Of a DNA stretch of 64,000 nt, positions 8,972-17,136 are shown one piece after another. The translations under genes and the position numbers were made by a program. The notes under the pieces were generated by a model. The model saw only the letters and a list, made by a program, of their open reading frames with translations. It was not told the DNA's origin and ran no database searches. Source of the stretch: Phocaeicola coprophilus (GTDB lineage: Bacteria > Bacteroidota > Bacteroidia > Bacteroidales > Bacteroidaceae); the NCBI GenBank assembly GCA_016900015.1, contig JACJJM010000008.1, positions 60,527 through 124,526 of the forward strand, in the 5' to 3' direction. Every line of letters starts with the position of its first letter. Within the stretch, counting starts at the first letter, position 1.

Positions 8972-8979
8972 TAAATTTG
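8972..8979 (+). promoter_or_regulatory. -7 box for yraN
   Basis: TAAATTTG matches TAnnTTTG, 25 bases before the ATG at 9005. It is back to back with the minus-strand box at 8929-8936, so the two genes are divergently transcribed. Confidence 0.5.
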
Positions 8980-9004
8980 CAAAAAGCTCCAAGAATCATA
9001 GCTT

Positions 9005-9370
9005 ATGGCCGAACACAACCTGCTGGGGAAAACCGGGGAAGACCTTGCAGCCGATTTTCTGGCCGCAAGGGGATACTGCATCCGCCATCGCAACTGGAGG
9101 GCGGGACGGCATGAGCTGGACATCGTGGCGGAGCGTGACGGCCTGCTCGTCGTGGTGGAAGTGAAGGCGCGGCGTAACGATGCATACGGACGCCCCGACG
9201 AGGCTGTGGACGGGCGCAAGGTGCGCAGCATCGTCCGGGCGACGGATGCCTACCTGCAGGCGTTCGGGATGGACGTGCCGGTGAGGTTTGACGTCATTGC
9301 CGTCGTCGGCAGTGGGCGCGGATGCCGCATTGACCACATCGAGAACGCCTTCTATCCGCCGCTGGGGTAG
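9005..9370 (+). CDS. YraN-family (UPF0102) nuclease-like protein
   Basis: 121 residues. The family has a restriction-endonuclease-like fold; its cellular role is not settled. The start LLGKTGEDLAADFLAARGYCIRHRNWR and the catalytic-type block HELDIVAERDGLLVVVEVKARR (E/D...E-x-K) are present in full. Transcribed away from the tadA pair. The last two bases of its stop codon lie inside a perfect 40-bp inverted repeat (9369-9470), so the repeat appears to have joined or set the gene's end. Confidence 0.88.
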   Translation: MAEHNLLGKTGEDLAADFLAARGYCIRHRNWRAGRHELDIVAERDGLLVVVEVKARRNDAYGRPDEAVDGRKVRSIVRATDAYLQAFGMDVPVRFDVIAVVGSGRGCRIDHIENAFYPPLG

Positions 9371-9470
9371 CCCCGAGCCCCTCCAAACCTCCCCCGAAGG
9401 GGAGGCTTAAAAAATCCTCAAGCTAATAGAAAGCCTCCCCTTCGGGGGAGGTTTGGAGGGGCTCGGGGCT
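9369..9470. repeat. Perfect 40-bp inverted repeat element
   Basis: Left arm 9369-9408 and right arm 9431-9470 are exact reverse complements, with a 22-base AT-rich centre. Each arm also folds alone: CCTCCCC-TTCG-GGGGAGG in the right arm is a 7-bp stem closed by a TTCG tetraloop. The element overlaps the yraN stop codon and lies 34 bases before birA. It looks like a small non-autonomous mobile element; it could also end transcription in both directions. Confidence 0.85.
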
Positions 9471-9504
9471 TGCTTTTACCTTTTAAAACTTTTACATCAT
9501 TAAT

Positions 9505-10251
9505 ATGAAACATTATCTGGACCATTTCGAAATAATCCGTGTCGAAGAGACGGATTCGACCAATGCGGCCATCCGTCGCTGTGAACATCCTGCCGACAAA
9601 GAGTTTCTGGTGCTCTCGGCCGAATACCAGACCGGAGGCAAGGGCCAGCGGGGCAACTCGTGGGAGTCGGAGCGGGGAAAGAACCTGCTGTTCACCATCT
9701 CGTGCCGGCCGACGTTCCTCCCGGCCCGCCAGCAGTTCCTGCTGTCGCAGGCCATCGCGCTCAGCGTGTTCGACACGTTCCGCCGCTTCGTGCGCCGCTT
9801 CAGCATCAAGTGGCCGAACGACATCTACTGGCGCGACCGCAAGGTGGGGGGCATCCTGATAGAAAATGACCTGGCGGGCGAATACATCGCGCAGAGCATC
9901 ATCGGCGTCGGGCTGAACATCAACCAGACGGAGTTTCGCAGCGATGCGCCCAATCCGGCCTCCATCCTGCAAGTGTGCGGCATGCACTGCAAGCGTCGCC
10001 ATGTGCTGGAACACATCCTGAAGCATTTCGAAGCCTACTACCGCCTGCTCCAGCAAGGGAAGATGGGCGTCGTGCGCGAACACTACCGCGAGGCCCTTTT
10101 CCGGAAAAACGGCTTCCACACTTACCGCGACGAGCAGGGAGAGTTCAGCGCACGGCTGCACCACGTGGAGGACGACGGCCATCTCATCCTGGAGGATTCG
10201 ACAGGCCGCCTGCGCACTTATGCGTTCAAGGAACTGACCTACGTGTTCTAA
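9505..10251 (+). CDS. birA: Biotin--[acetyl-CoA-carboxylase] ligase
   Basis: 248 residues, the catalytic domain only: no N-terminal DNA-binding wing, so it should attach biotin to carboxylase subunits without acting as a repressor. Motifs in order: EETDSTNAAIRR (about 15-26), GGKGQRGNSW (biotinyl-AMP loop, with Lys and Arg), SIKWPNDIYW and KVGGILIEN (the ligase Lys), then GVGLNINQ. A small C-terminal SH3-like domain follows. It is preceded by the 40-bp inverted repeat and followed 13 bases later by a MATE gene. Confidence 0.94.
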   Translation: MKHYLDHFEIIRVEETDSTNAAIRRCEHPADKEFLVLSAEYQTGGKGQRGNSWESERGKNLLFTISCRPTFLPARQQFLLSQAIALSVFDTFRRFVRRFSIKWPNDIYWRDRKVGGILIENDLAGEYIAQSIIGVGLNINQTEFRSDAPNPASILQVCGMHCKRRHVLEHILKHFEAYYRLLQQGKMGVVREHYREALFRKNGFHTYRDEQGEFSARLHHVEDDGHLILEDSTGRLRTYAFKELTYVF

Positions 10252-10264
10252 TCCCTCCACCGAT

Positions 10265-11551
10265 ATGCACAAGCGAATCTTGCACATCGCCGTCCCTTCC
10301 ATCATCTCCAACATCACGGTCCCGCTGCTCGGGCTGGTCGACGTCACCATCGCCGGCCATCTGGGCTCGCCGGTCTACATCGGTGCCATCGCCGTGGGCG
10401 GGATGCTGTTCAACATGGTCTACTGGATATTCGGTTTCCTGCGCATGGGGACGAGCGGCATGACCTCGCAGGCTTTCGGCAGCCGCGACCTGGACGAAGT
10501 GACGCGCCTGCTCCTGCGCTCTGTCGGCGTGGGCGTGCTCATCGCGCTGGCGCTGCTCGTGCTGCAGTATCCCCTTCAGTGGGTGGCCTTCCGGCTCATC
10601 GAGGCTTCGCCCGAGGTGCAGGCCAATGCGCGGCTCTATTTCTACATTTGCATCTGGGGTGCGCCTGCGGTGCTCGCGCTCTACAGCTTTTCGGGGTGGT
10701 TCATCGGGATGCAGAACTCACGCTTCCCCATGTTCATCGCCATCACGCAAAATGTGGTCAACATCGCGGCCAGCCTTTCTTTTGTCTTCCTGCTGGACAT
10801 GAAGGTCGAAGGCATCGCCCTCGGCACGCTGCTGGCCCAGTATGCAGGGGCGGGTATGGCCGTGTGGCTGTGGCGCCGCTACTACGGCTCGCTGCGCCGC
10901 CGCTGGCGTTGGCGCGACTTTGCCAACCGCCGGGCGATGGCCCGCTTCTTCCAGGTGAACCGCGACATCTTCCTGCGCACGCTCTGCCTCGTTGCTACCA
11001 CAGTGTTTTTCACCTCTACGGGAGCGCGTCAGGGCGACATCATCCTGGCTGTCAACACGCTGCTCATGCAGCTCTTCACCCTTTTCTCTTACGTGATGGA
11101 CGGCTTTGCCTATGCGGGCGAGGCGCTCAGCGGACGCTTCTACGGCGCGGGCAACATGCCGGCCTTCCGCCGCACGGTACGCTGCCTCTTTGTCTGGGGG
11201 CTGGGCATGGCTGTGGCCTTCACGCTGCTCTATGCTGCGGGCGGGCAAGGTTTTCTGGGCCTGCTCACCGACGAGGTTGAAGTCATCGCGGCCTCGGCTG
11301 AGTTTCATTACTGGACGCTGGCCATCCCCCTGGTGAGCTTCTCGGCCTTCCTGCTCGACGGCCTCTTCATCGGCACGACGTCCACCCGCTGGATGCTCCA
11401 GTCCATCTTCGTCGCCAGTCTCTGCTTTTTCCTTATCTATTGGGCCGGGTTCGACCGCCTGGGCAACCACGCCCTCTGGCTTGCCTTCCTGGTCTATCTG
11501 GGCATGCGCGGCGTGATGGAAGCCTGGCTGGGGCGGAAATTGCTTTGGTAG
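10265..11551 (+). CDS. MATE-family efflux transporter
   Basis: 428 residues with about twelve hydrophobic segments in two similar halves. The start RILHIAVPSIISNITVPLLGLVDVTIAGHLG is the usual MATE opening, including the conserved Pro and Asp of helix 1. It probably exports cationic drugs or metabolites in exchange for sodium or protons; the DinF-like branch (also linked to oxidative stress and lipid-linked substrates) is possible. It lies 13 bases after birA, so it may be cotranscribed. Substrate cannot be read from sequence. Confidence 0.92.
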   Translation: MHKRILHIAVPSIISNITVPLLGLVDVTIAGHLGSPVYIGAIAVGGMLFNMVYWIFGFLRMGTSGMTSQAFGSRDLDEVTRLLLRSVGVGVLIALALLVLQYPLQWVAFRLIEASPEVQANARLYFYICIWGAPAVLALYSFSGWFIGMQNSRFPMFIAITQNVVNIAASLSFVFLLDMKVEGIALGTLLAQYAGAGMAVWLWRRYYGSLRRRWRWRDFANRRAMARFFQVNRDIFLRTLCLVATTVFFTSTGARQGDIILAVNTLLMQLFTLFSYVMDGFAYAGEALSGRFYGAGNMPAFRRTVRCLFVWGLGMAVAFTLLYAAGGQGFLGLLTDEVEVIAASAEFHYWTLAIPLVSFSAFLLDGLFIGTTSTRWMLQSIFVASLCFFLIYWAGFDRLGNHALWLAFLVYLGMRGVMEAWLGRKLLW

Positions 11552-11571
11552 AACTTTAACGTTAAAATACT

Positions 11572-13014
11572 ATGAAACAAACAGGTTTACTTATCTTGCT
11601 TTTCCTGCTGTGTGCCGTGGGTGGCATGGCGCAGAAGGGAAACATCGTCATCACCGGACAGGTCGTCAACCGGCAGGCGGATACGCCGCGGTCGCTCAAT
11701 ATCAATGTCAATGATTCCTTCAGTGCAGACGCGCGCATTAATGTGCCGCTGGATGAGGACGGACGCTTCCGGGCCAATCTGGATTTTCCCTTCGGACATG
11801 ACTTTTCCATTGATTATGACGGGATATTCATGCTTTATGCCTCGCCGGGCGATTCGCTCCACATCACGATTGATGCCGGTCGGCTGAACAAGGATGTGGA
11901 TGCCATCACCTTCAGCGGACGGGTGGACGAACGCTGTGTCGCCTGTAACCGTTTTTCCAAAGAGATGTCAGACGTAATCTATTGGCGACCCGACTCCTTG
12001 CAGCACTATGACCTTCCCTTGGACGAATACATGCAGTGCTTCAACCGGGCTTATCACAGCATCTGCGACACGGTCGCCCGATATGCCAAGGCCAACGGCT
12101 TCAGTGAACAAACCCGTAAATTTCTGTGCACCGATGTGCTTTTTGCCTTGTCCAATGACTGCATGGGCTATCAAGGCCGTACCCCGCAAGAGTCGGTGGC
12201 TTTTTTCCGTCAACCCGTTTTTCGGCTGAACGACCCGGACAACTTGAGCAACTACCTGATGTATAGTATCCACCTTGGCATGTACCATTTTAAGCTTTGC
12301 GAGCAGGACTCCGTCTTGGCTCGTCTCATAAAGACCAAAGACAGCGAGGCCATCGAACGCCGACAGATGGAAATCATCTTGGAACAACTGAAGAGCATCT
12401 CCCGTGATGTCATGCTGAGTCATTATTTTGAACAGCAACGTCGGGTGCCTGTCCCTGATTCCACGGCTTTTACGCTGCCTGTCATCTGGCAGCGGTTGGA
12501 GGAGGTGAGTCGGGAGTTGCAGCAGCGCGACACGGCCTATATCCATTTCAGCTGCGGCAGTGACAGCATCATCCGTCATGATGCAGTAGGAGAGGCCGCG
12601 GCCTATACAGCCATCTGCACCGACGACTTCTTCCGCTATCTCAGCAAGCGTCATCCGGGGAAGGTGCTCTACATCGACATCTTCAGCACGTGGTGCGGCC
12701 CTTGCCGGGAAGACCGCAAGGTGATGCCGGAGTTGCATGCGCAGTTTTCCGAAAAGGATGTCGTGTTTGTTAATCTCAGCCTCAAATCCAAAAGGAAGGC
12801 ATGGGCCGAAATGTTGGAAGGAGGCGAACTGAAGGGGGAAAACTATTGGTTCAATGAAGAACTTTCCAACCGTCTCATGTCCGCAATCTCTCTTCATGGT
12901 TTTCCCACCTACCTCCTCGGAAGCGACGGACGCTTCCTGACCCGCAATGCGTCACGCCCCATCGAGCATGAAAAGACGGTCAGAGCCATTCAGCGGGCAT
13001 TGGGAATAAAGTGA
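11572..13014 (+). CDS. Exported thioredoxin-fold (TlpA-like) protein
   Basis: 480 residues. A signal peptide (MKQTGLLILLFLLCAVGGMAQ) sends it to the periplasm. Residues 25-110 form a beta-rich domain like those placed before TlpA domains in Bacteroidetes (IVITGQVVNRQADTPRSLN). The middle 250 residues are helical without a clear family. The C-terminal thioredoxin domain (from about 360) holds W374-C375-G-P-C378 and a cis-Pro (HGFPTY), so redox activity is likely: disulfide reduction or isomerisation of envelope proteins. The 21-base gap from the MATE gene contains the palindrome TTTAACGTTAAA. Confidence 0.85.
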   Translation: MKQTGLLILLFLLCAVGGMAQKGNIVITGQVVNRQADTPRSLNINVNDSFSADARINVPLDEDGRFRANLDFPFGHDFSIDYDGIFMLYASPGDSLHITIDAGRLNKDVDAITFSGRVDERCVACNRFSKEMSDVIYWRPDSLQHYDLPLDEYMQCFNRAYHSICDTVARYAKANGFSEQTRKFLCTDVLFALSNDCMGYQGRTPQESVAFFRQPVFRLNDPDNLSNYLMYSIHLGMYHFKLCEQDSVLARLIKTKDSEAIERRQMEIILEQLKSISRDVMLSHYFEQQRRVPVPDSTAFTLPVIWQRLEEVSRELQQRDTAYIHFSCGSDSIIRHDAVGEAAAYTAICTDDFFRYLSKRHPGKVLYIDIFSTWCGPCREDRKVMPELHAQFSEKDVVFVNLSLKSKRKAWAEMLEGGELKGENYWFNEELSNRLMSAISLHGFPTYLLGSDGRFLTRNASRPIEHEKTVRAIQRALGIK

Positions 13015-13090
13015 CGGGCTGTTTGCTTTAGGCATGTTCGCTTATAAAGAAAAGTAAACAGTGGCGTGTGTCGTTCCCGTTTTTTATATC

Positions 13091-13098
13091 TACCTTTG
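13091..13098 (+). promoter_or_regulatory. -7 box of pyrH
   Basis: TACCTTTG matches TAnnTTTG, 28 bases before the pyrH ATG. No strong upstream TTG at the usual distance. Confidence 0.55.
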
Positions 13099-13126
13099 CG
13101 AAGACACTTTTAATACCTTATAATAT

Positions 13127-13837
13127 ATGGCAAAATATAAACGCATCCTGCTTAAACTGAGCGGGGAAAGCCTGATGGGCGAAAAGCAGTATGGCATCGA
13201 CGAGAAACGGCTGGGCGAGTATGCAGCCCAAATCAAGGAAATACACGACATGGGCGTGCAGATAGGCATTGTCATCGGCGGCGGGAATATCTTCCGCGGG
13301 CTGAGCGGCGCGTCAAAGGGATTCGACCGCGTGAAGGGTGACCAGATGGGCATGCTGGCCACGGTCATCAACAGCCTCGGATTGAGCTCGGCACTCGGTG
13401 CCATCGGCGTGAAGGCACGCGTGCTGACCGCCGTGCGCATGGAACCGATAGGCGAGTTCTACAGCAAGTGGAAAGCCATTGAGTGCATGGAAGCGGGTGA
13501 AGTGGTCATCATGTCGTGCGGCACGGGCAATCCGTTCTTCACCACCGACACCGGCTCATCCCTGCGCGGCATCGAGATTGAGGCCGACGTGATGCTCAAG
13601 GGCACGCGCGTGGACGGCATCTATACGGCCGATCCGGAGAAAGACCCGACGGCCACGAAGTTCACCGACATCACCTATGACGAAGTGCTCCGTCGCAACT
13701 TGCGCGTCATGGACCTCACAGCCACCTGTATGTGCAAGGAAAACAACCTGCCCATCATCGTCTTCGACATGGACACCGTGGGCAATCTGAAGAAGGTCAT
13801 CGCCGGCGAGGAGATAGGCACGCTGGTGCATAACTGA
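13127..13837 (+). CDS. pyrH: UMP kinase
   Basis: 236 residues. It phosphorylates UMP to UDP in pyrimidine synthesis. The amino-acid-kinase fold motifs are intact: KRILLKLSGESLMG (phosphate-binding Lys and Gly), GIVIGGGNIFRG, GTGNPFFTTDTGSSLRG (UMP-binding) and VDGIYTADPEKDPTA. Length is normal for the hexameric bacterial enzyme. It has its own promoter, and an imperfect CGTCGG/CCGACG hairpin at 13868-13898 may end it. Confidence 0.96.
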   Translation: MAKYKRILLKLSGESLMGEKQYGIDEKRLGEYAAQIKEIHDMGVQIGIVIGGGNIFRGLSGASKGFDRVKGDQMGMLATVINSLGLSSALGAIGVKARVLTAVRMEPIGEFYSKWKAIECMEAGEVVIMSCGTGNPFFTTDTGSSLRGIEIEADVMLKGTRVDGIYTADPEKDPTATKFTDITYDEVLRRNLRVMDLTATCMCKENNLPIIVFDMDTVGNLKKVIAGEEIGTLVHN

Positions 13838-14266
13838 TAAGATTTAGCAAGGATACAATGTGTAGAGCGTCGGTGAGTGATGAGTTCATTCGCCGACGTT
13901 ATTATTATAGATGTAGGGAATATAGGAGGATGGAAAAGTTCGGAAAGATAGGGAAACTAAGGTTTAATAAATGTTAAAAGGATGGAGGTGCCATTTGATA
14001 AATTAAACAAAAACTCTAAACATGTCTGGATAATCTCTTATATTTGCATGGTACTCTTTGTTAGTTGGTTTGTGTTGAGTGAGAAAGATGCTGTTTAGGG
14101 GAGACCTTTTATGACAAGGGGTGGATATAAAAAGTGTACACTTCATTATCTATTTTGGTAACATACAGAGTATGAAAAAGCTTTAGTCGTGTTGTGAAAG
14201 AGAAAATGTATAAGCTCTGCGCTTTTTATGTTATGAATTCTGAGGAGCTACCTAATACTTTGAAAG
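13838..14266 (+). other. AT-rich gap before the signalling locus
   Basis: 430 bases without a convincing gene. Contains a possible pyrH terminator (13868-13898) and a promoter-like TATATTTG at 14039-14046 about 220 bases before the LytTR gene. A frame starting at 14194 overlaps the LytTR gene in another frame and has no family features. Confidence 0.45.
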
Positions 14267-14656
14267 ATGGAAAAAATATGTATCAATGGCCGCGATGCGC
14301 TTTTCGTGCTCGATTTAGCCAAAGTGGCCTGTTTCAAGGCAGATACGGATTATACGACCGTTTATTATATGAGTGGGCTCACAACAACCTTGAGTATGGG
14401 GCTTAATAAAGTGGAAAGCATTATTGCGGCCGTACCGAAATCACGAACTTGCGATTATGTACGCGTAGGTAGGAGTTACATCATTAATCAAGCATTTCTT
14501 TATCAGATTCAAGTGTTGCGCCAGAAGTTGATACTATCCGACGGACATAAACTCATTACACTACCGGTGACAAAGGAAGCACTAAAGCGTTACAAACAAT
14601 ATATTTATGAGAAACATGCCGGAGGTTCGTCGACAAATCCTGAAGGTTCATCGTAA
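14267..14656 (+). CDS. Stand-alone LytTR DNA-binding regulator
   Basis: 129 residues that are almost only a LytTR domain: DLAKVACFKADTDYTTVYYMSG (beta strands), then TCDYVRVGRSYIINQAFLYQIQ, which is the LytTR recognition block, and LPVTKEALKRYKQY. There is no receiver domain, so it is not a standard response regulator; its activity must be set by amount, partner or modification. It lies just upstream of, and in the same direction as, the caspase/kinase/Sel1 operon (85 bases to the next ATG), and is the obvious candidate to control it. LytTR proteins usually bind paired direct repeats. Confidence 0.8.
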   Translation: MEKICINGRDALFVLDLAKVACFKADTDYTTVYYMSGLTTTLSMGLNKVESIIAAVPKSRTCDYVRVGRSYIINQAFLYQIQVLRQKLILSDGHKLITLPVTKEALKRYKQYIYEKHAGGSSTNPEGSS

Positions 14657-14693
14657 ATGCCTTGAAAACTAACTCTTTTCGAGAATGTATACC

Positions 14694-14701
14694 TATCTTT
14701 G
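14694..14701 (+). promoter_or_regulatory. -7 box of the signalling operon
   Basis: TATCTTTG matches TAnnTTTG, 40 bases before the ATG at 14742. No good TTG at -33, which would fit a promoter needing an activator such as the LytTR protein encoded just upstream. Confidence 0.55.
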
Positions 14702-14741
14702 TGTTGTCAAAAGAACATAAACAACTTAAAAACTTTATATT

Positions 14742-15383
14742 ATGGAAACTGAGAAAAAGCAAAACATGCCGAAAGATGGTAAGAAGAAATCTTCAGAACA
14801 TTTGAAGAGTGCAGCCGTGGCTGCAGGTGCAGCTGTCGCTGCAGGCAGTGCCTCTTATGTGTATGGTAGAAGTCAAGGCGAAGAGGAGACGGAAAGCCAG
14901 GAAGAACAAGTCGTACAAACAACGCACGAAGAAGCCCCCGTGGAAGAAACGAAGCCGGAAGAAGAGGTATCCAATGACGATGTACAGGCAAGTACCACGA
15001 CGGAAAACGTGGTGGTGGAACCCGAGCCTATTGCTAGTACGGAAGGTATTGACTTTTCCGAGGTGACTACGGTTACGATAGATGAAAACAGCGATGTGGC
15101 GCAAGCTGATGTTACAGTTCAGGCGGAGAATGAGAGCATGTTGCCAGAGCCGGAATTGCCGGCGACTCCGGAGTTAATAGCTTCGACGGATGATGTAGAG
15201 TTTCCTCTTATCGAAGATGCGGAAGTTGTCACTCCTGAGATTGTGGAAGTGGAAGAGCCAGAGGTGGACATGTTTCCTCCTGTCACGGAGAATGACATTA
15301 TTATCGGTGGGCCAGACATTGCTTCTACTGATTCCGGAACAGATGTGGCCGGTGATATGATTCATCAAGACTTGTTATCTTAA
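14742..15383 (+). CDS. Glycine-zipper/acidic protein of unknown function
   Basis: 213 residues with three parts. A Lys-rich start (1-20) is followed by a small-residue hydrophobic helix with AxxxG spacing (residues 23-42, AAVAAGAAVAAGSASYVYG) and a long, strongly acidic, probably disordered tail. The tail has three copies of an IAST[ED] motif (residues 97-100, 146-149, 193-196), spaced by about 48. These Ser/Thr-acid sites could be phosphorylated by the neighbouring kinases and read by the FHA proteins, or be protease sites; this is inference. It is the first gene of the operon, 13 bases before the caspase gene, and matches the layout of the 16116-16856 protein. Confidence 0.7.
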   Translation: METEKKQNMPKDGKKKSSEHLKSAAVAAGAAVAAGSASYVYGRSQGEEETESQEEQVVQTTHEEAPVEETKPEEEVSNDDVQASTTTENVVVEPEPIASTEGIDFSEVTTVTIDENSDVAQADVTVQAENESMLPEPELPATPELIASTDDVEFPLIEDAEVVTPEIVEVEEPEVDMFPPVTENDIIIGGPDIASTDSGTDVAGDMIHQDLLS

Positions 15384-15396
15384 AAAGTAGAATAAT

Positions 15397-16110
15397 ATGA
15401 GATTATTGATCTTTACTTTGTCGCTCCTGTTTATGCTGGGGGCGAATGCCCAGAAAACGTATGTGTTGGTCGTGGGCGTGTCAAGCTATCAGGACAGTCG
15501 CATGAACGTAACGCAGACTACCAAGAATGCAAAGAGTTTCGCACAAAAGATGAAAACGCAAACGCCAGATGTTTCCATCCTGACCAGTTCCTATGCAAAC
15601 CATGACAATGTGCTGGCCAAGTTGAAGGCCATTTGTCGTGGAGCACGGAGTACCGACCGCATCGTCTTCTACTTTGCCGGTCACGGTGGAGTGGACGAAA
15701 CTCAGACAGGTTGTATATGTGCTTATGACGAACCTATCTATTATTCGGAGTTGATGAGTTGCTTCAAGCAGAGCAAGGCGAAAGAAAAAATAATGCTTGT
15801 GGAGGCCTGTCATTCGGGCAGTACGCTTACATCATACATCGACCCCGGTGTGACATGTTTGGCCAGTAGTCGTATGAATGAATATTCTTACTATCACGAC
15901 CTTATCGGAGCGGGATATTTCTCCAATGCGGTGTTGGTCGGATTGCAGGGTAAGGCTGACGCGAACAAAGACATGAAGATTACGGTGCGTGAGTTGTATA
16001 ACTTTGTCTATTCCTATGTAGTGGGAAAGAGCGGCAAGCAGCAGCATCCGCAACTGATTTCTTCGAAAGCGGGACAAAGTATTATCTTATTTGATTGTAG
16101 CAAACTATAA
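15397..16110 (+). CDS. Exported caspase-family (C14) cysteine protease
   Basis: 237 residues. A signal peptide (MRLLIFTLSLLFMLGANAQ) predicts export. The caspase/metacaspase p20-like fold follows: KTYVLVVGVSSYQD (first strand), then the catalytic dyad His96 in FYFAGHGG and Cys138 in EACHSGS, so it should be active. Bacterial relatives usually cut after basic residues or Asp, but specificity cannot be told here. The domain fills the whole protein. Its location between two glycine-zipper proteins and in front of FHA, PP2C and kinase genes suggests it is an output or regulator of the pathway. Confidence 0.88.
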   Translation: MRLLIFTLSLLFMLGANAQKTYVLVVGVSSYQDSRMNVTQTTKNAKSFAQKMKTQTPDVSILTSSYANHDNVLAKLKAICRGARSTDRIVFYFAGHGGVDETQTGCICAYDEPIYYSELMSCFKQSKAKEKIMLVEACHSGSTLTSYIDPGVTCLASSRMNEYSYYHDLIGAGYFSNAVLVGLQGKADANKDMKITVRELYNFVYSYVVGKSGKQQHPQLISSKAGQSIILFDCSKL

Positions 16111-16115
16111 AAAAG

Positions 16116-16856
16116 ATGAATATGGAAAAGAACAACGATACCCAGATGTTTGACAAAGACAAACAGAAAGCAAAGAAAAGCAATGAAGGGATAAAAGTGG
16201 TTGGTGCTGCATTGGTTGGTTCCATCGTAGGAAGTAGCACGACGACGTTGGCTTCAGAATTGGTGAATCCGGATGAACCGGTTGTAGTGCCCGAACCTGT
16301 TCCAGATCCAGCACCTGTAGATCCTGAACCCGTAGATCCTGAACCCATAGATCCTGTGCCCGTAGATCCAGAACCTGTAGATCCAGGACCTCAGGTGGTA
16401 GTTTCTGAACCTAAGTCAGATCCGGAACCAGTGCCAGAACAGAAACCGGACTCCGATCCAGAACCAGATGACACTCTGATAGATCCGGTGGTTCCTGTGG
16501 AGGAAATAGACCCCAATGACATTGACATGGCTGATGTAATAGAAGATGTAACCAACGTGGAAGTGGTGTATGACGTGAATGGCAATGAGATGATTGTGGC
16601 TACGACTCATAATTCCACGGTCGGAGAGTTTTATTTGATTGATGTGGATGTGGATGGCGACATTGACGTGATGCTTGACGCGATGGGAAACATGATACCT
16701 ATTGAAGATCAACTGATAACCCTTACCGACATAGATGCGAAGATAAATGAAGGTTACATACCGCCGACAGAAGCTGACGACATCATAGCGCAGAACAACA
16801 TGATCGGAGAAGACATTCAACAAGATATTATTTATACAGACGATAATAATGCATAA
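16116..16856 (+). CDS. Glycine-zipper protein with Pro-Glu-Pro repeat tail
   Basis: 246 residues. A polar Lys-rich start (1-26) precedes a small-residue helix with GxxxG spacing (IKVVGAALVGSIVGSS, residues 26-41). Residues 52-125 are a run of DPEPV/VPEP units, then an acidic C-terminal domain with DVDVDGDIDVMLDAMGN, which resembles a calcium-type acidic loop, and PTEADDIIAQNNMIGEDI. The layout copies the 14742-15383 protein, although sequence similarity is weak. It lies 5 bases after the caspase gene and 3 before the zinc-ribbon gene. Possible jobs are membrane anchor, pore or substrate; none is shown. Confidence 0.7.
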   Translation: MNMEKNNDTQMFDKDKQKAKKSNEGIKVVGAALVGSIVGSSTTTLASELVNPDEPVVVPEPVPDPAPVDPEPVDPEPIDPVPVDPEPVDPGPQVVVSEPKSDPEPVPEQKPDSDPEPDDTLIDPVVPVEEIDPNDIDMADVIEDVTNVEVVYDVNGNEMIVATTHNSTVGEFYLIDVDVDGDIDVMLDAMGNMIPIEDQLITLTDIDAKINEGYIPPTEADDIIAQNNMIGEDIQQDIIYTDDNNA

Positions 16857-16859
16857 GAT

Positions 16860-17114
16860 ATGGCAACAATGAAATGTAAACACTGTGGACGCACCTTTAA
16901 GATGGAGTGTCCGACAAAAGATGGAACTTATAAAGTAACTTGCCCGTTTTGTAAGCACGATTCATATTTCAGGATAAGCAATCCTAAAAATCTTGTTGAA
17001 ATAGAATGCCCATCGTGTCATGTTGTTATATCGGCAACTAGTCCGACCAAGCCGGGACGTTATAAGTTGGAATGCCCATCGTGTAAACGTGAGATAAGAA
17101 TCCAAAAGAAATAA
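16860..17114 (+). CDS. Double zinc-ribbon protein
   Basis: 84 residues made of two zinc ribbons: CKHC...CPFC (residues 6-34) and CPSC...CPSC (about 50-80), each with an F/V...P...GxYxxxCPxC spacing. The first half is close to the N-terminal ribbon of the FHA protein at 19312-20037 (shared pattern C-x-F-x-C-P-x-G-T-Y-K-V-x-CP-x-C), so the two are probably related modules. No enzymatic residues are present. It is likely a cytoplasmic adaptor for protein-protein contact. Confidence 0.75.
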   Translation: MATMKCKHCGRTFKMECPTKDGTYKVTCPFCKHDSYFRISNPKNLVEIECPSCHVVISATSPTKPGRYKLECPSCKREIRIQKK

Positions 17115-17136
17115 ACCACATAAAAATAAAGAAGTT

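Noticed and set aside
15397..16856. Gasdermin-caspase defence pair
   Set aside because: Gene order is suggestive, but the small flanking proteins are acidic and Pro-rich with one helix and show no gasdermin-like beta-rich fold or C-terminal palmitoylation-type start.
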